From the NCBI GenBank assembly GCA_965218865.1, contig CBDCME010000080.1, positions 103,905-167,904 on the forward strand: a stretch of 64,000 bases of DNA, given 5' to 3'. This stretch comes from CBDCME01 sp965218865 (GTDB lineage Bacteria; Pseudomonadota; Alphaproteobacteria; JAAXGF01). Positions 46,696 through 56,023 of the stretch are shown here, in pieces (the first letter of the stretch is position 1; every line of letters begins with the position of its first letter). The notes below the pieces were generated by a model. That model ran no database searches and was not told where the DNA came from. It saw only the letters and a list, made by a program, of their open reading frames with translations. Made by a program: the position numbers and the translations under genes.

Positions 46696-47771
46696 CGGAG
46701 TTTATCTCCTAGGCCGCACCCAGCGAAATTCCCCGGACAACGGCAAGCATCGTCCGCCGCCGTGGTGCCCGTTCCCTGGCCCAGTGCCCACCTCACCAAA
46801 CCAGCCAGGGCCGCGATAAATGTCGAATCCGTGCCCAGCGCCGGAACCCGTACGTACGCTGGTACGCCGGCCGATTCCGCCACCTCCCGATAGGTGATAT
46901 CAAGCTCCACTAGGGTTTCCGAATGTTCGGAAACGAAGGCGATCGGCACCACGACCACCGGTTTCTTCTCCGCTCCGGCTTGGCTCAGCGCCTCTCTCGT
47001 GGAAGGACCGACCCACTCGAGGGGACCCACCCGGCTCTGATAGCACACCAGGCCATCGATCGTCCGACCCCGCGCCTCGAGGGCCGCCGTGACCGCCGCC
47101 ACCGTCCGCTCGACCTGCCAAACATACGGATCCCCTTGGGCGACGATCCTCTTCGGCAGCCCGTGCGCCGAGAATAGCACCCGCGCATTGCCCAACCCTT
47201 CACCTCCTAGCGCCTCGTCGATGAGCCGTGCATGAGCCGCCACGAACCCCGGTTCGGTCGGGTAGCAACACACCATCGCTGTCGGTGCCACCAACACCGC
47301 CCGCGCCGCGCCACGCTTCCACGCCGTCAGGGACGAGGTCGTGGTCGTGGTCGAGAGCTGCGGGTAAAGCGGCAAGAGAACGATCCTTTCCGGCTCGAAA
47401 TCCTTAACCTCCCGTGCCGCCTCCTCGACCAACGGATGCCAGTACCGCATCGCTATAAATACCCGGACCCCCTCGCCGAGCGCGGACTCCAACGCGCCGG
47501 CCTGGGCCTGGGTGCGTTCGAGCAAAGGAGACCGTCCACCGAGATGGGCGTAGATTTCCTTCGCCACTGGCGCCCGGCGGCGAGAAACCAGTTGCGCCAG
47601 ACACCATCGAAGCGGCCCCGGAAGCCGCATGATCGCGGGGTCGTTGAAAAGATTGAAAAGAAAGGGTCTTACCGCCTCCGGCGCGTCCGGCCCACCAAGA
47701 CTGAAGAGGACCACCGCGGTCCGTTGTCCATGAGACGTCAGATCTCCGTCGCCGCCCACCGCCTCAGCCAT
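46692..47771 (-). CDS. hemH: ferrochelatase
   Basis: 359 residues. Inserts Fe2+ into protoporphyrin IX. Seen: VVLFSLGGPDAPEAVRPFLF, MRYWHPLVEEA, LLPLYPQLSTTTTTSSL, the metal-site His in VLFSAHGLPKR, and IAFVSEHSETLVELDITY. The C-terminus ends with three Cys (CRCPGNFAGCG), suggesting an iron-sulphur cluster as in some alphaproteobacterial ferrochelatases. Starts within the end of hemE (8-base overlap). Confidence 0.95.
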   Translation of the reverse strand: MAEAVGGDGDLTSHGQRTAVVLFSLGGPDAPEAVRPFLFNLFNDPAIMRLPGPLRWCLAQLVSRRRAPVAKEIYAHLGGRSPLLERTQAQAGALESALGEGVRVFIAMRYWHPLVEEAAREVKDFEPERIVLLPLYPQLSTTTTTSSLTAWKRGAARAVLVAPTAMVCCYPTEPGFVAAHARLIDEALGGEGLGNARVLFSAHGLPKRIVAQGDPYVWQVERTVAAVTAALEARGRTIDGLVCYQSRVGPLEWVGPSTREALSQAGAEKKPVVVVPIAFVSEHSETLVELDITYREVAESAGVPAYVRVPALGTDSTFIAALAGLVRWALGQGTGTTAADDACRCPGNFAGCGLGDKLR

Positions 47772-48825
47772 TCCAATTCCTGATCGTCTCGGCCAGCCGA
47801 GCTACGTTTTCAACCGGCGTTTTGGTCAAGACGCCGTGGCCGAGGTTGAAAACGTACGGTCGGCCTTGCATCGTGGCCAAGCCTTCCTTGATCGCTTCCA
47901 CCATGACATCACCCCCCACCAACAACATTACCGGGTCGAGGTTCCCTTGCACGACAATTTCGTCGCCGAGCAGGCTCACCGCCCAGTTCAGTGCCACTCC
48001 CGAGTCCAAGCCGACGGCGTCAACACCCGTCCGCTCGGCATATCGCCCGATCATCGGCCCGACACCCCGCGGAAAACCTATCACCGGAATTTCCGGAAAT
48101 TCCGCTTTCACACCCCGTACGATCTCGCACGTCGGAGCGATACACCAGCGATCAAACGCTCGCGGCGGCAGCACCCCGGCCCAACTATCAAAAATTTGCA
48201 ACACCTCGGCCCCTTCCCGGGCCTGTGCCACCAGATGCGCGACCGTTGCCCGCATAACCATATCCACAAGCTGGCCGAACCCTTCGGGATCACCAAAGGC
48301 CCATGACTTGACCCAGCGAAAATCCTTGCTCGCACCTCCCTCGACCAAATACGTCGCCACCGTCCAGGGCGCGCCCGCGAATCCGATCAAGGTCACGTCC
48401 CTCGGCAGGCCATCGCGGACTCGTGCCACTGTCTCATAAACGGGTGACAAATGCTCAACCACACCGTCGATCGACAAACCCGACAAACCACCAATCTCCC
48501 GGACCGGCTCGACCCGCGGACCTTCGCCTTCGTGAAAACCGACCCTAGCGCCCAGCCCATCGAGCACCACCAAGATATCCGAAAACAGAATTGCCGCGTC
48601 CATGGCAAACCGCTTCACCGGCTGCAAAGTCGCCTCGGCAGCAAGTTCCGGGCTATAACAGAGCTCTAGAAAGCTCCCCGCCTGACGCCGCAAGGCCCTG
48701 TATTCCGGCAAATAACGCCCCGCTTGCCGCATGAGCCAGAACGGGGGTCGCCTCATGCCCCGGCCTCGAAAAACGGCCATCAGCGGCTTTTCGTTAACAC
48801 CTTCGTTCGCTGTTCGGTATTTCAT
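47764..48825 (-). CDS. hemE: uroporphyrinogen decarboxylase
   Basis: 353 residues. PPFWLMRQAGRYLPEYR is the active-site N-terminal signature; FSDILVVLDGLG, GFAGAPWTVATYLVEG and IFDSWAGVLPP follow, with YVFNLGHGVL near the end. Converts uroporphyrinogen III to coproporphyrinogen III. First gene of the hemE-hemH-hemJ operon, transcribed away from the candidate origin. Confidence 0.97.
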   Translation of the reverse strand: MKYRTANEGVNEKPLMAVFRGRGMRRPPFWLMRQAGRYLPEYRALRRQAGSFLELCYSPELAAEATLQPVKRFAMDAAILFSDILVVLDGLGARVGFHEGEGPRVEPVREIGGLSGLSIDGVVEHLSPVYETVARVRDGLPRDVTLIGFAGAPWTVATYLVEGGASKDFRWVKSWAFGDPEGFGQLVDMVMRATVAHLVAQAREGAEVLQIFDSWAGVLPPRAFDRWCIAPTCEIVRGVKAEFPEIPVIGFPRGVGPMIGRYAERTGVDAVGLDSGVALNWAVSLLGDEIVVQGNLDPVMLLVGGDVMVEAIKEGLATMQGRPYVFNLGHGVLTKTPVENVARLAETIRNWNG

Positions 48826-49306
48826 CCCATCGACTCAACCATTCGCACTGGTCGGCTAATTGCATGTTCTCATCGAATTCCGAATCGTTATCGCTTTGAA
48901 AAATGTGGTTTGATCCGGCCTACTGCTTTTACCCTTTTTCTCTCGCTAGAAAAAGATTGTTGAAGTATGTAGATGCCTGTGAGTAAGGGGGATTATCATT
49001 TAGTCACAAATTGAACCCGACGTGTTCAAAGTGTTGAAAAATGCGGTTCGTTGGGGAGGAATCGATGAATAGTCTGTCTTTCTGGGGTGTAAACCTGGCT
49101 GATAGGGGGTTGTGAATCACGGGAAAATTGTTGATAGAGACAATTTTTAATTTGTGGATTTTGCCTAGCGGAAATGGTCGCTCCGATTTATCTCCAGGGG
49201 GAACGATCTGTTGGGAATTAGCGAAAGATGAGACTCCTTTATCGATATTGTCCGCGCAAGGGTGATTTGTCCCGATGATTAGCAAACGACTCACAGAGCT
49301 TGGATC
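48826..49306. other. candidate chromosomal origin of replication (oriC)
   Basis: A 481-bp gene-free, AT-rich stretch between leftward hemE and the rightward gene for the PEP synthase regulatory protein, the position of the origin in Caulobacter and suggested in other alphaproteobacteria. It holds six GANTC sites (48832, 48882, 49059, 49114, 49232, 49288), several times more than chance for this length. There are also degenerate DnaA-box-like 9-mers such as TGTGGATTT (49153-49161), TGTTGATAG, TGTGAGTAA and TTAGTCACA. A T-rich run (CAATTTTTAATTTGTGG) could be the unwinding element. Confidence 0.65.
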
Positions 49307-50170
49307 GTGAAAAAATTCCATCTTCATCTGGTTTCGGATGCCACTGGGGAGACCATAAATGGTATCGCTCGTGCGGCGGTTTCTCAGTATGAAGGCGTGG
49401 AAGCGACCGAACACATGTGGGCGATGGTTCGGACCAAGCGTCAGGTTGATCAAGTTATCGACGGGGTCGCGGCCCATCCGGGCGTTGTCTTGTTCACGTT
49501 GGTGGACGCGAGTCTTCGTAAGCGGTTGGAGGTTGGTTGTGCCCCGTTGAAAGTGCCAACGGTTCGGGTTCTTGAGCCTGTATTAGCGACGCTTGGGAGC
49601 TACCTTGGCCTTAAGAGCCGTGGTCAGCCGGGTCGCCAGCATGCCCTAGATGGCGAGTATTTTGGTCGTATCGATGCGATGCACTTCGTGCTCGATCACG
49701 ACGATGGTCAGTTGCTGGAGGATCTTGAGCGCGCCGATGTGCTCCTGGTCGGGCCGTCACGGACGTCGAAGACTCCGACGTGCTTCTACCTGGCCAATCG
49801 CGGAATCAAGGCGGCCAATGTGCCGATCGTGCCCGGCTACGCGCTTCCCTTCGAGGCGAACACGATCAAGACACCACTGGTTATCGGGTTGGTCGTTAGT
49901 CCGGATCGTCTGCTCGAGGTTCGCCGCAATCGTCTGCGGTGGCTTGGCGAAGATCGGGAAACCGATTACGTGGATGTCGGTTGTATCCGTGATGAGATCA
50001 TCGCCGCTCGGAGAGTGTACACTGCGAACCATTGGCCAACGATCGACGTAACCCGCCGCTCGATCGAGGAGGTTGCCGCCGCGATTCTTCAGCTTCATGC
50101 CCGGCGACGCGGGGGCGACGACTTTGTCGATCCCTCGGTCGATGGCCTGGATGACGGCGCGCCTTCCTGA
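49307..50170 (+). CDS. ppsR: pyruvate, water dikinase regulatory protein (bifunctional kinase/phosphorylase)
   Basis: 287 residues from GTG 49307. DUF299 family: starts KKFHLHLVSDATGETINGIA, with the nucleotide-binding LLVGPSRTSKTPTCFYLANR and NIPI-like VPIVPGYALPFEA. Controls PEP synthase or pyruvate phosphate dikinase by ADP-dependent phosphorylation and Pi-dependent dephosphorylation. Start of the operon running right from the candidate origin. Confidence 0.95.
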   Translation: MKKFHLHLVSDATGETINGIARAAVSQYEGVEATEHMWAMVRTKRQVDQVIDGVAAHPGVVLFTLVDASLRKRLEVGCAPLKVPTVRVLEPVLATLGSYLGLKSRGQPGRQHALDGEYFGRIDAMHFVLDHDDGQLLEDLERADVLLVGPSRTSKTPTCFYLANRGIKAANVPIVPGYALPFEANTIKTPLVIGLVVSPDRLLEVRRNRLRWLGEDRETDYVDVGCIRDEIIAARRVYTANHWPTIDVTRRSIEEVAAAILQLHARRRGGDDFVDPSVDGLDDGAPS

Positions 50171-50173
50171 GGC

Positions 50174-50791
50174 ATGGAGGGAGAGGCGCCGTCGACAGCT
50201 GTTATTGTGTTGGCCTCGGCCAGCACCACCCGCGCTGAAATGCTGCGGCGCGCGGGGGTGCGTCTCGAGGTCGAGCCCGCTTCGGTCGATGAGGCCGCGA
50301 TTCGCGATTCGCTGCGCCAGGACGGCGCCACGGCTCGCGACGCGGCGGAGATTCTGGCCCGGATGAAGACGGTCCAGATTTCGGCCCGGCGGCCGCAGAG
50401 CTTGGTCGTCGGAGCCGATCAAATCCTCGAATGCGACGGCGAGTGGTTCGATAAGCCTGGTGACAGGGCCGAGGCGCGGCGTGATCTCGTGGCGTTGCGC
50501 GGTCGTGTCCACGAACAAATCAGTGCCGTCTGCGTCGCCCGGGAAGGGGCCCCGATATGGCGGCACAGCGAGGTTGCCCGTCTGCACGTGCGGCCGTTTT
50601 CGGATCGCTTCCTCGAGGCGTACCTGGACGAAGCCGGCGAGGCGGTCGTGGGCGCCGTGGGCGCCTACCGGCTCGAGGGCCTTGGGGTCCAGCTGTTCAG
50701 TTCGATCGAAGGGGATTTTTTTGCCATCCTGGGGTTGCCGTTGCTGCCACTGCTGGCGTTTCTGCGCGAGCATCAGGTGGTGGGCGGGTGA
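50174..50791 (+). CDS. maf: Maf-family nucleotide pyrophosphatase
   Basis: 205 residues. IVLASASTTRAEMLRRAGV opening, KTVQISARRPQSLVVGADQIL with catalytic Asp region, YLDEAGEAVVGAVGAYRLEG and VQLFSSIEGDFFAILGLPL. Maf proteins hydrolyse non-canonical nucleoside triphosphates. The S-x-S-TTR in place of the usual S-x-S-PRR is a mild deviation also seen in alphaproteobacterial copies. Three bases after the ppsR stop. Confidence 0.92.
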   Translation: MEGEAPSTAVIVLASASTTRAEMLRRAGVRLEVEPASVDEAAIRDSLRQDGATARDAAEILARMKTVQISARRPQSLVVGADQILECDGEWFDKPGDRAEARRDLVALRGRVHEQISAVCVAREGAPIWRHSEVARLHVRPFSDRFLEAYLDEAGEAVVGAVGAYRLEGLGVQLFSSIEGDFFAILGLPLLPLLAFLREHQVVGG

Positions 50792-51690
50792 GCGCGGCGA
50801 TGGGCGAACCGGTGGCGGCCGCCGATTCACCGCCCTCGGGCGTGATCGCGAGCGGCGCCGCTCGGGTCGCCGGGGTCATGGGCTGGCCCGTGCGCCACTC
50901 GCTGTCGCCGCGGCTGCACGGGTACTGGTTGCGCCAGTACCGGGTCGATGGGGCGTACGTTCCCCTGGCCGTGGCGCCGGCCGATTTCGAGCGCTGTCTG
51001 CGAGGCCTTCCCGCTCTCGGTTTCGCCGGTGTCAACGTCACCGTTCCCCACAAGGAGGCGGCGCTCGCGGCGGTCGATCAGTTGAGCGAACGGGCCCGGC
51101 GGATCGGAGCCGTGAACACCGTCGTGGTGGGCGAGGGCGGTGGTTTGAGCGGTGACAACACCGATGCCTTCGGATTGATGGAAAACCTCGCCGACGGCGC
51201 CCCCGGCTGGAACAATGGGCCCGGCCCCGCCGTGATTCTCGGGGCCGGCGGCGCCGCCAGGGCGGTCTGCGTCGGCCTGGCGGACGCCGGGGTAGCGGAA
51301 ATTCGCCTGGTCAACCGGACCATCGCCCGGGCCGAGGCCCTGGCCTCCGACCTCGCGGCGCCGATCACGGTCTGGCCCTGGGCGCGCCGGTCCGCGGCGC
51401 TCGACGGAGCGGTGGTCCTGATCAACGCGACGACCCTGGGAATGGGGGGCAAGACGGGGCTCGAAATCGACCTTGGTGGTCTGCCGACCGAGGCGGTGGT
51501 TTGCGACATCGTTTATGTCCCCTTGCGGACACCGCTCTTGGCGGCGGCGGCGTCGCGGGGCAACCGCGTGGTCGACGGACTGGGGATGTTGATCCACCAG
51601 GCCCGTCCCGGATTCGCCGCCTGGTTCGGTGTCGAGGCCGAGGTTTCGGCGGGGTTGCGCCGGTTTCTCGTCGACGGCGGGAGCGGATGA
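50788..51690 (+). CDS. aroE: shikimate dehydrogenase (NADP+)
   Basis: 300 residues from GTG 50788, overlapping the maf stop; ATG 50800 is possible. VMGWPVRHSLSPRLHGYWL (shikimate binding Ser pair), VNVTVPHKEAAL (catalytic Lys), GDNTDAFGLM (Asp), the NADP-binding ILGAGGAARAV and LVNRT. Fourth step of the common aromatic pathway. Confidence 0.95.
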   Translation: MSAAMGEPVAAADSPPSGVIASGAARVAGVMGWPVRHSLSPRLHGYWLRQYRVDGAYVPLAVAPADFERCLRGLPALGFAGVNVTVPHKEAALAAVDQLSERARRIGAVNTVVVGEGGGLSGDNTDAFGLMENLADGAPGWNNGPGPAVILGAGGAARAVCVGLADAGVAEIRLVNRTIARAEALASDLAAPITVWPWARRSAALDGAVVLINATTLGMGGKTGLEIDLGGLPTEAVVCDIVYVPLRTPLLAAAASRGNRVVDGLGMLIHQARPGFAAWFGVEAEVSAGLRRFLVDGGSG

Positions 51691-51693
51691 GGG

Positions 51694-52332
51694 GTGTTCA
51701 TCCTTGGGCTGACGGGGTCGATCGGCATGGGTAAGAGCGAGACCGCTCGGGCCTTCGCGCGCGCCGGGGCCGCCGTTTTCGACGCCGACGCCTCCGTACA
51801 CGCCTTGCTCGCCCCGGGGGGCGAGGCCGTCGCCGAGGTCGCCCGGGCCTTCCCGGAGTGCGTTCGGAGCGGTCCGCGCGGGACCTGGGCGGACCGCGAG
51901 GTGCTCGCGGCCGAGGTCTTTTCCGATCCTGCCCGGTTGGCTCGTCTGGAAGCCATCCTTCACCCTCTGACGGCGGCGGCGCGGGACCGGTTTTTGCGCC
52001 GGGCGGCGCGGCGGCGGCTGGCGGTATTGGACGTGCCGCTCTTGTTCGAGACCGGCGGCGAGCGCCGTTGCGACGCCGTCGCGGTGGTGACGGCGCCACG
52101 GTTCCTGCAAATCCGGCGGGCCTTGCGACGAGCGGGAATGACGGCGGCTCGCTTGGCCGGCGTTCGAGCCCGGCAGGTTGGCGAGGCCGAGAAGATCCGC
52201 GCCGCCAATTTCGTGATCCGGACCGGCCTCGGACGCCGCCGCGTCTTGTGCGCGGTGCGCGGGATCGTCAAAATGCTCGCCTCGCGGCGGGGGGTACATT
52301 GGCCGCCCCGCCGTCCCGCCGCCGTGCCATGA
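51694..52332 (+). CDS. coaE: dephospho-CoA kinase
   Basis: 212 residues from GTG 51694. P-loop LGLTGSIGMGKSETARAF, DADASVHALL (dephospho-CoA site), LDVPLLFETGGERRCDAVAV, then the lid Arg residues. Last step of CoA synthesis. Three bases after the aroE stop. Confidence 0.94.
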   Translation: MFILGLTGSIGMGKSETARAFARAGAAVFDADASVHALLAPGGEAVAEVARAFPECVRSGPRGTWADREVLAAEVFSDPARLARLEAILHPLTAAARDRFLRRAARRRLAVLDVPLLFETGGERRCDAVAVVTAPRFLQIRRALRRAGMTAARLAGVRARQVGEAEKIRAANFVIRTGLGRRRVLCAVRGIVKMLASRRGVHWPPRRPAAVP

Positions 52333-52355
52333 GAACCCTGAAGAGGGATTGAGGG

Positions 52356-53027
52356 ATGCGCGAGGTTGCCCTGGATACGGAAACCACGGGTCTCGATCCG
52401 AGCGACGGTCACCGCGTCGTCGAGATCGGATGTGTCGAGCTCTTGAACCAGATCCCCAGTGGCCGGGAGTTTCAAGCCTACGTCAATCCCGAACGCGCGA
52501 TGCCGGAAGCGGCTTTCCGGGTCCACGGTCTATCGACGGCCTTCCTCGGCGCCAAACCGAAGTTCGCCGAGGTCGTGGCGCCGCTGATGGCCTTCCTTGG
52601 CGAGGCGCGATTGGTCATCCATAACGCGGCTTTTGACCTCGGATTTCTGAACGCCGAGCTCTCGCGCCTGGGCATGCCCGCCATCGCCGACGAGCGCGCC
52701 ATCGACACCGTGGCGCTGGCTCGCCGGCGTTTTCCCGGGGCTCAGGCGAACCTCGACGCCCTTTGCCGCCGCTTCGGAATTGCCGCGGAAGCGCGCAAAG
52801 ACGGCCATGGTGCCCTCCTTGACGCCAAATTGCTGGCCCAGGTTTACCTCGAGCTCGTCGGCGGTCGTCAGCCGCAATTCGGCCTTGCCGAGGCCAAGCG
52901 ACCGCGGCAATCGGCGGCTTCGTCCCGGCCGCGCGAGGCGCGCCCGCCCCACCCGATCAGCGCCGACGAGGAACGGGCCCACGCGGCGATGGTCGAATCC
53001 CTGACCGATCCGATCTGGAAAAAATGA
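52356..53027 (+). CDS. dnaQ: DNA polymerase III epsilon subunit (3'-5' exonuclease)
   Basis: 223 residues. DnaQ motifs: ExoI VALDTETTGLDP, ExoII VIHNAAFDLGFLN, ExoIII HGALLDAKLLAQVY (His and Asp). The proofreading subunit binds polymerase alpha through its C-terminal tail (here Pro/Arg-rich, then RAHAAMVESLTDPIW). End of the ppsR-maf-aroE-coaE-dnaQ run. Confidence 0.95.
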   Translation: MREVALDTETTGLDPSDGHRVVEIGCVELLNQIPSGREFQAYVNPERAMPEAAFRVHGLSTAFLGAKPKFAEVVAPLMAFLGEARLVIHNAAFDLGFLNAELSRLGMPAIADERAIDTVALARRRFPGAQANLDALCRRFGIAAEARKDGHGALLDAKLLAQVYLELVGGRQPQFGLAEAKRPRQSAASSRPREARPPHPISADEERAHAAMVESLTDPIWKK

Positions 53028-53126
53028 CGAGCGGCCGTGTTCTCGAGCGGGTTTTCAACCTCCCGGCACGGCGTCCGGGGTGTTATCTTGGCGTCCGCGT
53101 AGGTCGGGGGCGCGCGGGGAGGTGCG

Positions 53127-54527
53127 ATGATGGCGGGCGGCGTGGGCGAGCGGATCGCGAAGCTGAAACACCTCTTCACGGGTGCGATCTGGGACGTCGA
53201 CACGGCGGACTGGCCCCGCGCCGGGGCGGTGGCGTTCGATCTCTTGCGCTCCGGCGTCGCGGTGGTGCGCGATCTGGCCGATGGTCAACTGAGCATGCGG
53301 GCCATGAGCCTGGTCTATACGACCCTTTTGTCCCTCGTGCCCCTGCTGGTGATCAGCTTCTCGGTCTTGAAGGGCTTTGGCGTCCACAACCAGGTCGAAC
53401 CCTTGTTGCTGAATCTGTTGACGTCGCTGGGCGACAAGGGAGTCGAAATCACGGACCGGATCATCGAGTTCGTCGAGAACATTCAGGCCGGGGTGCTCGG
53501 GTCCTTGGGCCTGGGATTGTTGGTCTTCACGGTCATTTCACTGATGCAGAAGATCGAACGGGCCTTCAATTTCACTTGGCACGTGGCCCAACACCGGTCG
53601 CTGGCCCAGAGATTCAGCGGTTATCTGAGCGTGATCGTCATTGGACCGCTGCTGGTTTTTTCCTCGCTCGGAATCACCGCCTCGATCATGAGCACCTCGG
53701 TCGTCGAGGCCGTGGCCGTGGTCGAAACCGTCGGCTTCTTTCTCGAGCTCCTGGGAACGATCGTCCCCTATGTGCTGATCATCGTCGCTTTCACCTTCGT
53801 CTATATCTTCATGCCGAACACCAAGGTCGAATTGGGTTCGGCGATCGTGGGCGCGATGGTGGCGGGAATTCTTTGGAAAACCATGGGTTGGATATTCGCT
53901 TCCTTCGTCGTTTCCTCGGCCAAGTACACCGCGATCTATTCCGCCTTCTCGACCCTCGTCGTGCTCTTGCTTTGGCTCTATTTGAGCTGGCTGATCCTGC
54001 TCGCGGGCGCTAGCGTCGCCTTTTACCACCAGCATCCCGAATACCGGACCCTCGAGCGGGGCAATCTCAGACTGAGTAACCGGGTGCGCGAAAAGCTTTC
54101 CTTGCTCGTGATCCGCCTGGTCGGGGAAAACTATTACGGTGGGCGGCCGCCGTGGAGCGCCGCCGACATCGCCCAACAACTACGAATTCCGGTCGCGGCG
54201 ATGGATTCGGTGATCGCGGATCTGGAAGGCGCCGGCCTGATCGCGCCGAGCGCCGACGATCCCCCGGCCTTTCTGCCGGCGCGGCCTCTGGAAGAGGTCG
54301 ACGCCGAAACCGTCCTGAAGGCGGTTCGCCAGGCCGAGGAAAAGGGCAAGCTCGCTTTCGAGCGCCTGCCCGAGTCCCCCGTCGCCGATCGTTTGATCGG
54401 CGACCGCGACAAGGCCGTGAGCGCCGCGCTCAAAGGCCGTCACCTCAAGGATCTGGCGCTCGCCGACCCGCCGCCCGAGGATTCATCCCCCCTCCCCGTC
54501 ACCGCCGCGAGACGTCGGAAAGCCTGA
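53127..54527 (+). CDS. YihY/BrkB family inner membrane protein
   Basis: 466 residues. Six membrane helices in the N-terminal 300 residues, with the family's MRAMSLVYTTLLSLVPLLVI and VVLLLWLYLSWLILLAGASV signatures. The C-terminal ~150 residues are soluble, with a winged-helix-like part (SAADIAQQLRIPVAAMDSVI, ADLEGAGLI) and a charged tail. Often misnamed ribonuclease BN. Function unknown, possibly transport. Confidence 0.9.
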   Translation: MMAGGVGERIAKLKHLFTGAIWDVDTADWPRAGAVAFDLLRSGVAVVRDLADGQLSMRAMSLVYTTLLSLVPLLVISFSVLKGFGVHNQVEPLLLNLLTSLGDKGVEITDRIIEFVENIQAGVLGSLGLGLLVFTVISLMQKIERAFNFTWHVAQHRSLAQRFSGYLSVIVIGPLLVFSSLGITASIMSTSVVEAVAVVETVGFFLELLGTIVPYVLIIVAFTFVYIFMPNTKVELGSAIVGAMVAGILWKTMGWIFASFVVSSAKYTAIYSAFSTLVVLLLWLYLSWLILLAGASVAFYHQHPEYRTLERGNLRLSNRVREKLSLLVIRLVGENYYGGRPPWSAADIAQQLRIPVAAMDSVIADLEGAGLIAPSADDPPAFLPARPLEEVDAETVLKAVRQAEEKGKLAFERLPESPVADRLIGDRDKAVSAALKGRHLKDLALADPPPEDSSPLPVTAARRRKA

Positions 54528-54578
54528 ACACTATCGCGGTCAACGGACCCGAAAGTCCACGGAAACAACGTTAAGTGT

Positions 54579-54704
54579 CCGTTCGAAAATGTGCGTGGGC
54601 GCATTTTTGCGTCTGGCCCTCTCCCCCTCCCGGCCACCCACGAGAGTATGCTGATATGGGTGGCCGGGAGGGGGAGAGGGCCGGCGCCGCGAGTTTTCCA
54701 ACAT
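54579..54704 (+). repeat. long hairpin repeat, copy 2
   Basis: Variant of 44623-44743 with the same core stem (CCCTCTCCCCCTCCCGGCC...) and loop containing GAGAGTATGCTGATAT. Lies just after the yihY stop and before a leftward gene end, again at a convergent junction. Confidence 0.85.
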
Positions 54705-54716
54705 ACTGTAAGTAAG

Positions 54717-54854
54717 TTAATACTTCCCGATCGCATCGAAATCTAGCTCGACGATCGGACCGCCCTTGTCTGTAATATTAGTGAATTTTATAAAACGCAT
54801 TTCGGATAGCCGCATAAGTTCTCGCAAAAATGTTCTATCGGTAACGTTCTTATA
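54717..54854 (-). pseudogene. unknown gene, 3' part, cut by IS630 copy 6
   Basis: Encodes YKNVTDRTFLRELMRLSEMR then FIKFTNITDKGGPIVELDFD and AIGKY, stop at 54717. It continues the frame of 56024-56258 when IS630 copy 6 and one TA are removed. The RTFLRELMRLSEMRFIKF part looks like a winged-helix end, as in the tails of some Fic-type proteins, but this is weak. Confidence 0.6.
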
Positions 54855-56023
54855 ATACCAACTGCCCTTAACATTGACTTGTGCGATCCCACGCTCTGAG
54901 GCCGATGGACATGATCTTCCAAGGTTGGTCGGTCAGGTTGTTCCAGGCTTGGCAAGAGGCCTCGACGATGGCTTCATAGGAGTCGAGGACACGATTGGAG
55001 AGCCAGTTCTGGCGGAGGTATTGCCAGACATTTTCGGCGGGATTGAGCTCCGGGGACTTGGGTGGCAAAGGCACGAGGGAGATGTTCTCCGGGATGCCGA
55101 GTTTGGCAGTGGTGTGCCATGCGGCGTGGTCGAGCAGCACGACGGCATGGGCGTTTGGGGCAACGGCCCGGCTGATTTCCTCGAGATGCAGGTCCATGGC
55201 TTCAGTATTGGCGCGCGGCATGACCAGCGCCGCGCCCTCACCGCGCTCGGGGCAGATGGCGCCGAAGAGATACGCCGAAGAGGTCCGTAGGTCCTTGACC
55301 TGGCGCGGGCGCGATCCCTTTGGGGCCCACTGGCGCACCAGGCTGTTCTTCTGGCCGACGCGCATTTCATCTTGAAACCAAACCTCGATGGGCGTGTCCG
55401 GTGGCTGTGCCGCTACGATTTTCGCCAAGTGTTCGGGAAAACTTTTTTTTAAATTCCTCCTGTGCCCGCGCATCCTGGCCGACGTGGCGCGGGCGCGCGG
55501 AAATATGCGAGAACCCGAGCGCGGCCAGCAGCTTGCCGACGCTCCGCTCGTGATAGTCCACGCCGAAGCGCGTTCGGATCAGTTGCTTGAGATCGATGCA
55601 GCGCCAGCGCACGACCCCATCCCGTTCGGGATCGGGACCGGCCTCGATAGCCCGCGAAAGCGCCGCCATTTGCGACGGCGTCAACCGACGCAACGCCCCG
55701 TTCGGCTTGCGGTCGATCAGACCGGCCGGACCTCCCGCGTTGAACCGGTGAACCCAGTCCCGCAACGTCTGCCGATCCATGCCGCCAATACCCGCCGCGC
55801 ACGCTCGATCCATCCCATCGTAGATGGCCGCCATCGACAAAAGCCGTCGCGCCTGGTTCCCATCATCGCTCCGTGCCGCAAGAACACGGACTCTTTCAGC
55901 ATCAAAGTCGTTTCGCAAAGGAATCGTTGGCATTGAACACACTCCCTTGTTGCCAACAACCTTGAATCACACAAAACCTGGCGTGTAAACCTTTGCGCGA
56001 GTCAAACTCTGGGGCGGTTGGTA
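54855..56023 (-). mobile_element. IS630-family element, copy 6
   Basis: 1169 bp; TA duplicated (54853-54854, 56024-56025). Left end reads TACCAACTGCCC, one base different from the others. Confidence 0.95.
54868..55933 (-). CDS. IS630-family transposase, two overlapping frames (8-A run)
   Basis: Frame A 55367-55933, frame B 54868-55473. Differs from copy 1 at a Gln to His change next to the second catalytic Asp (LLDHAAWH) and Phe to Leu in NRVLDSYEA. Confidence 0.85.
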
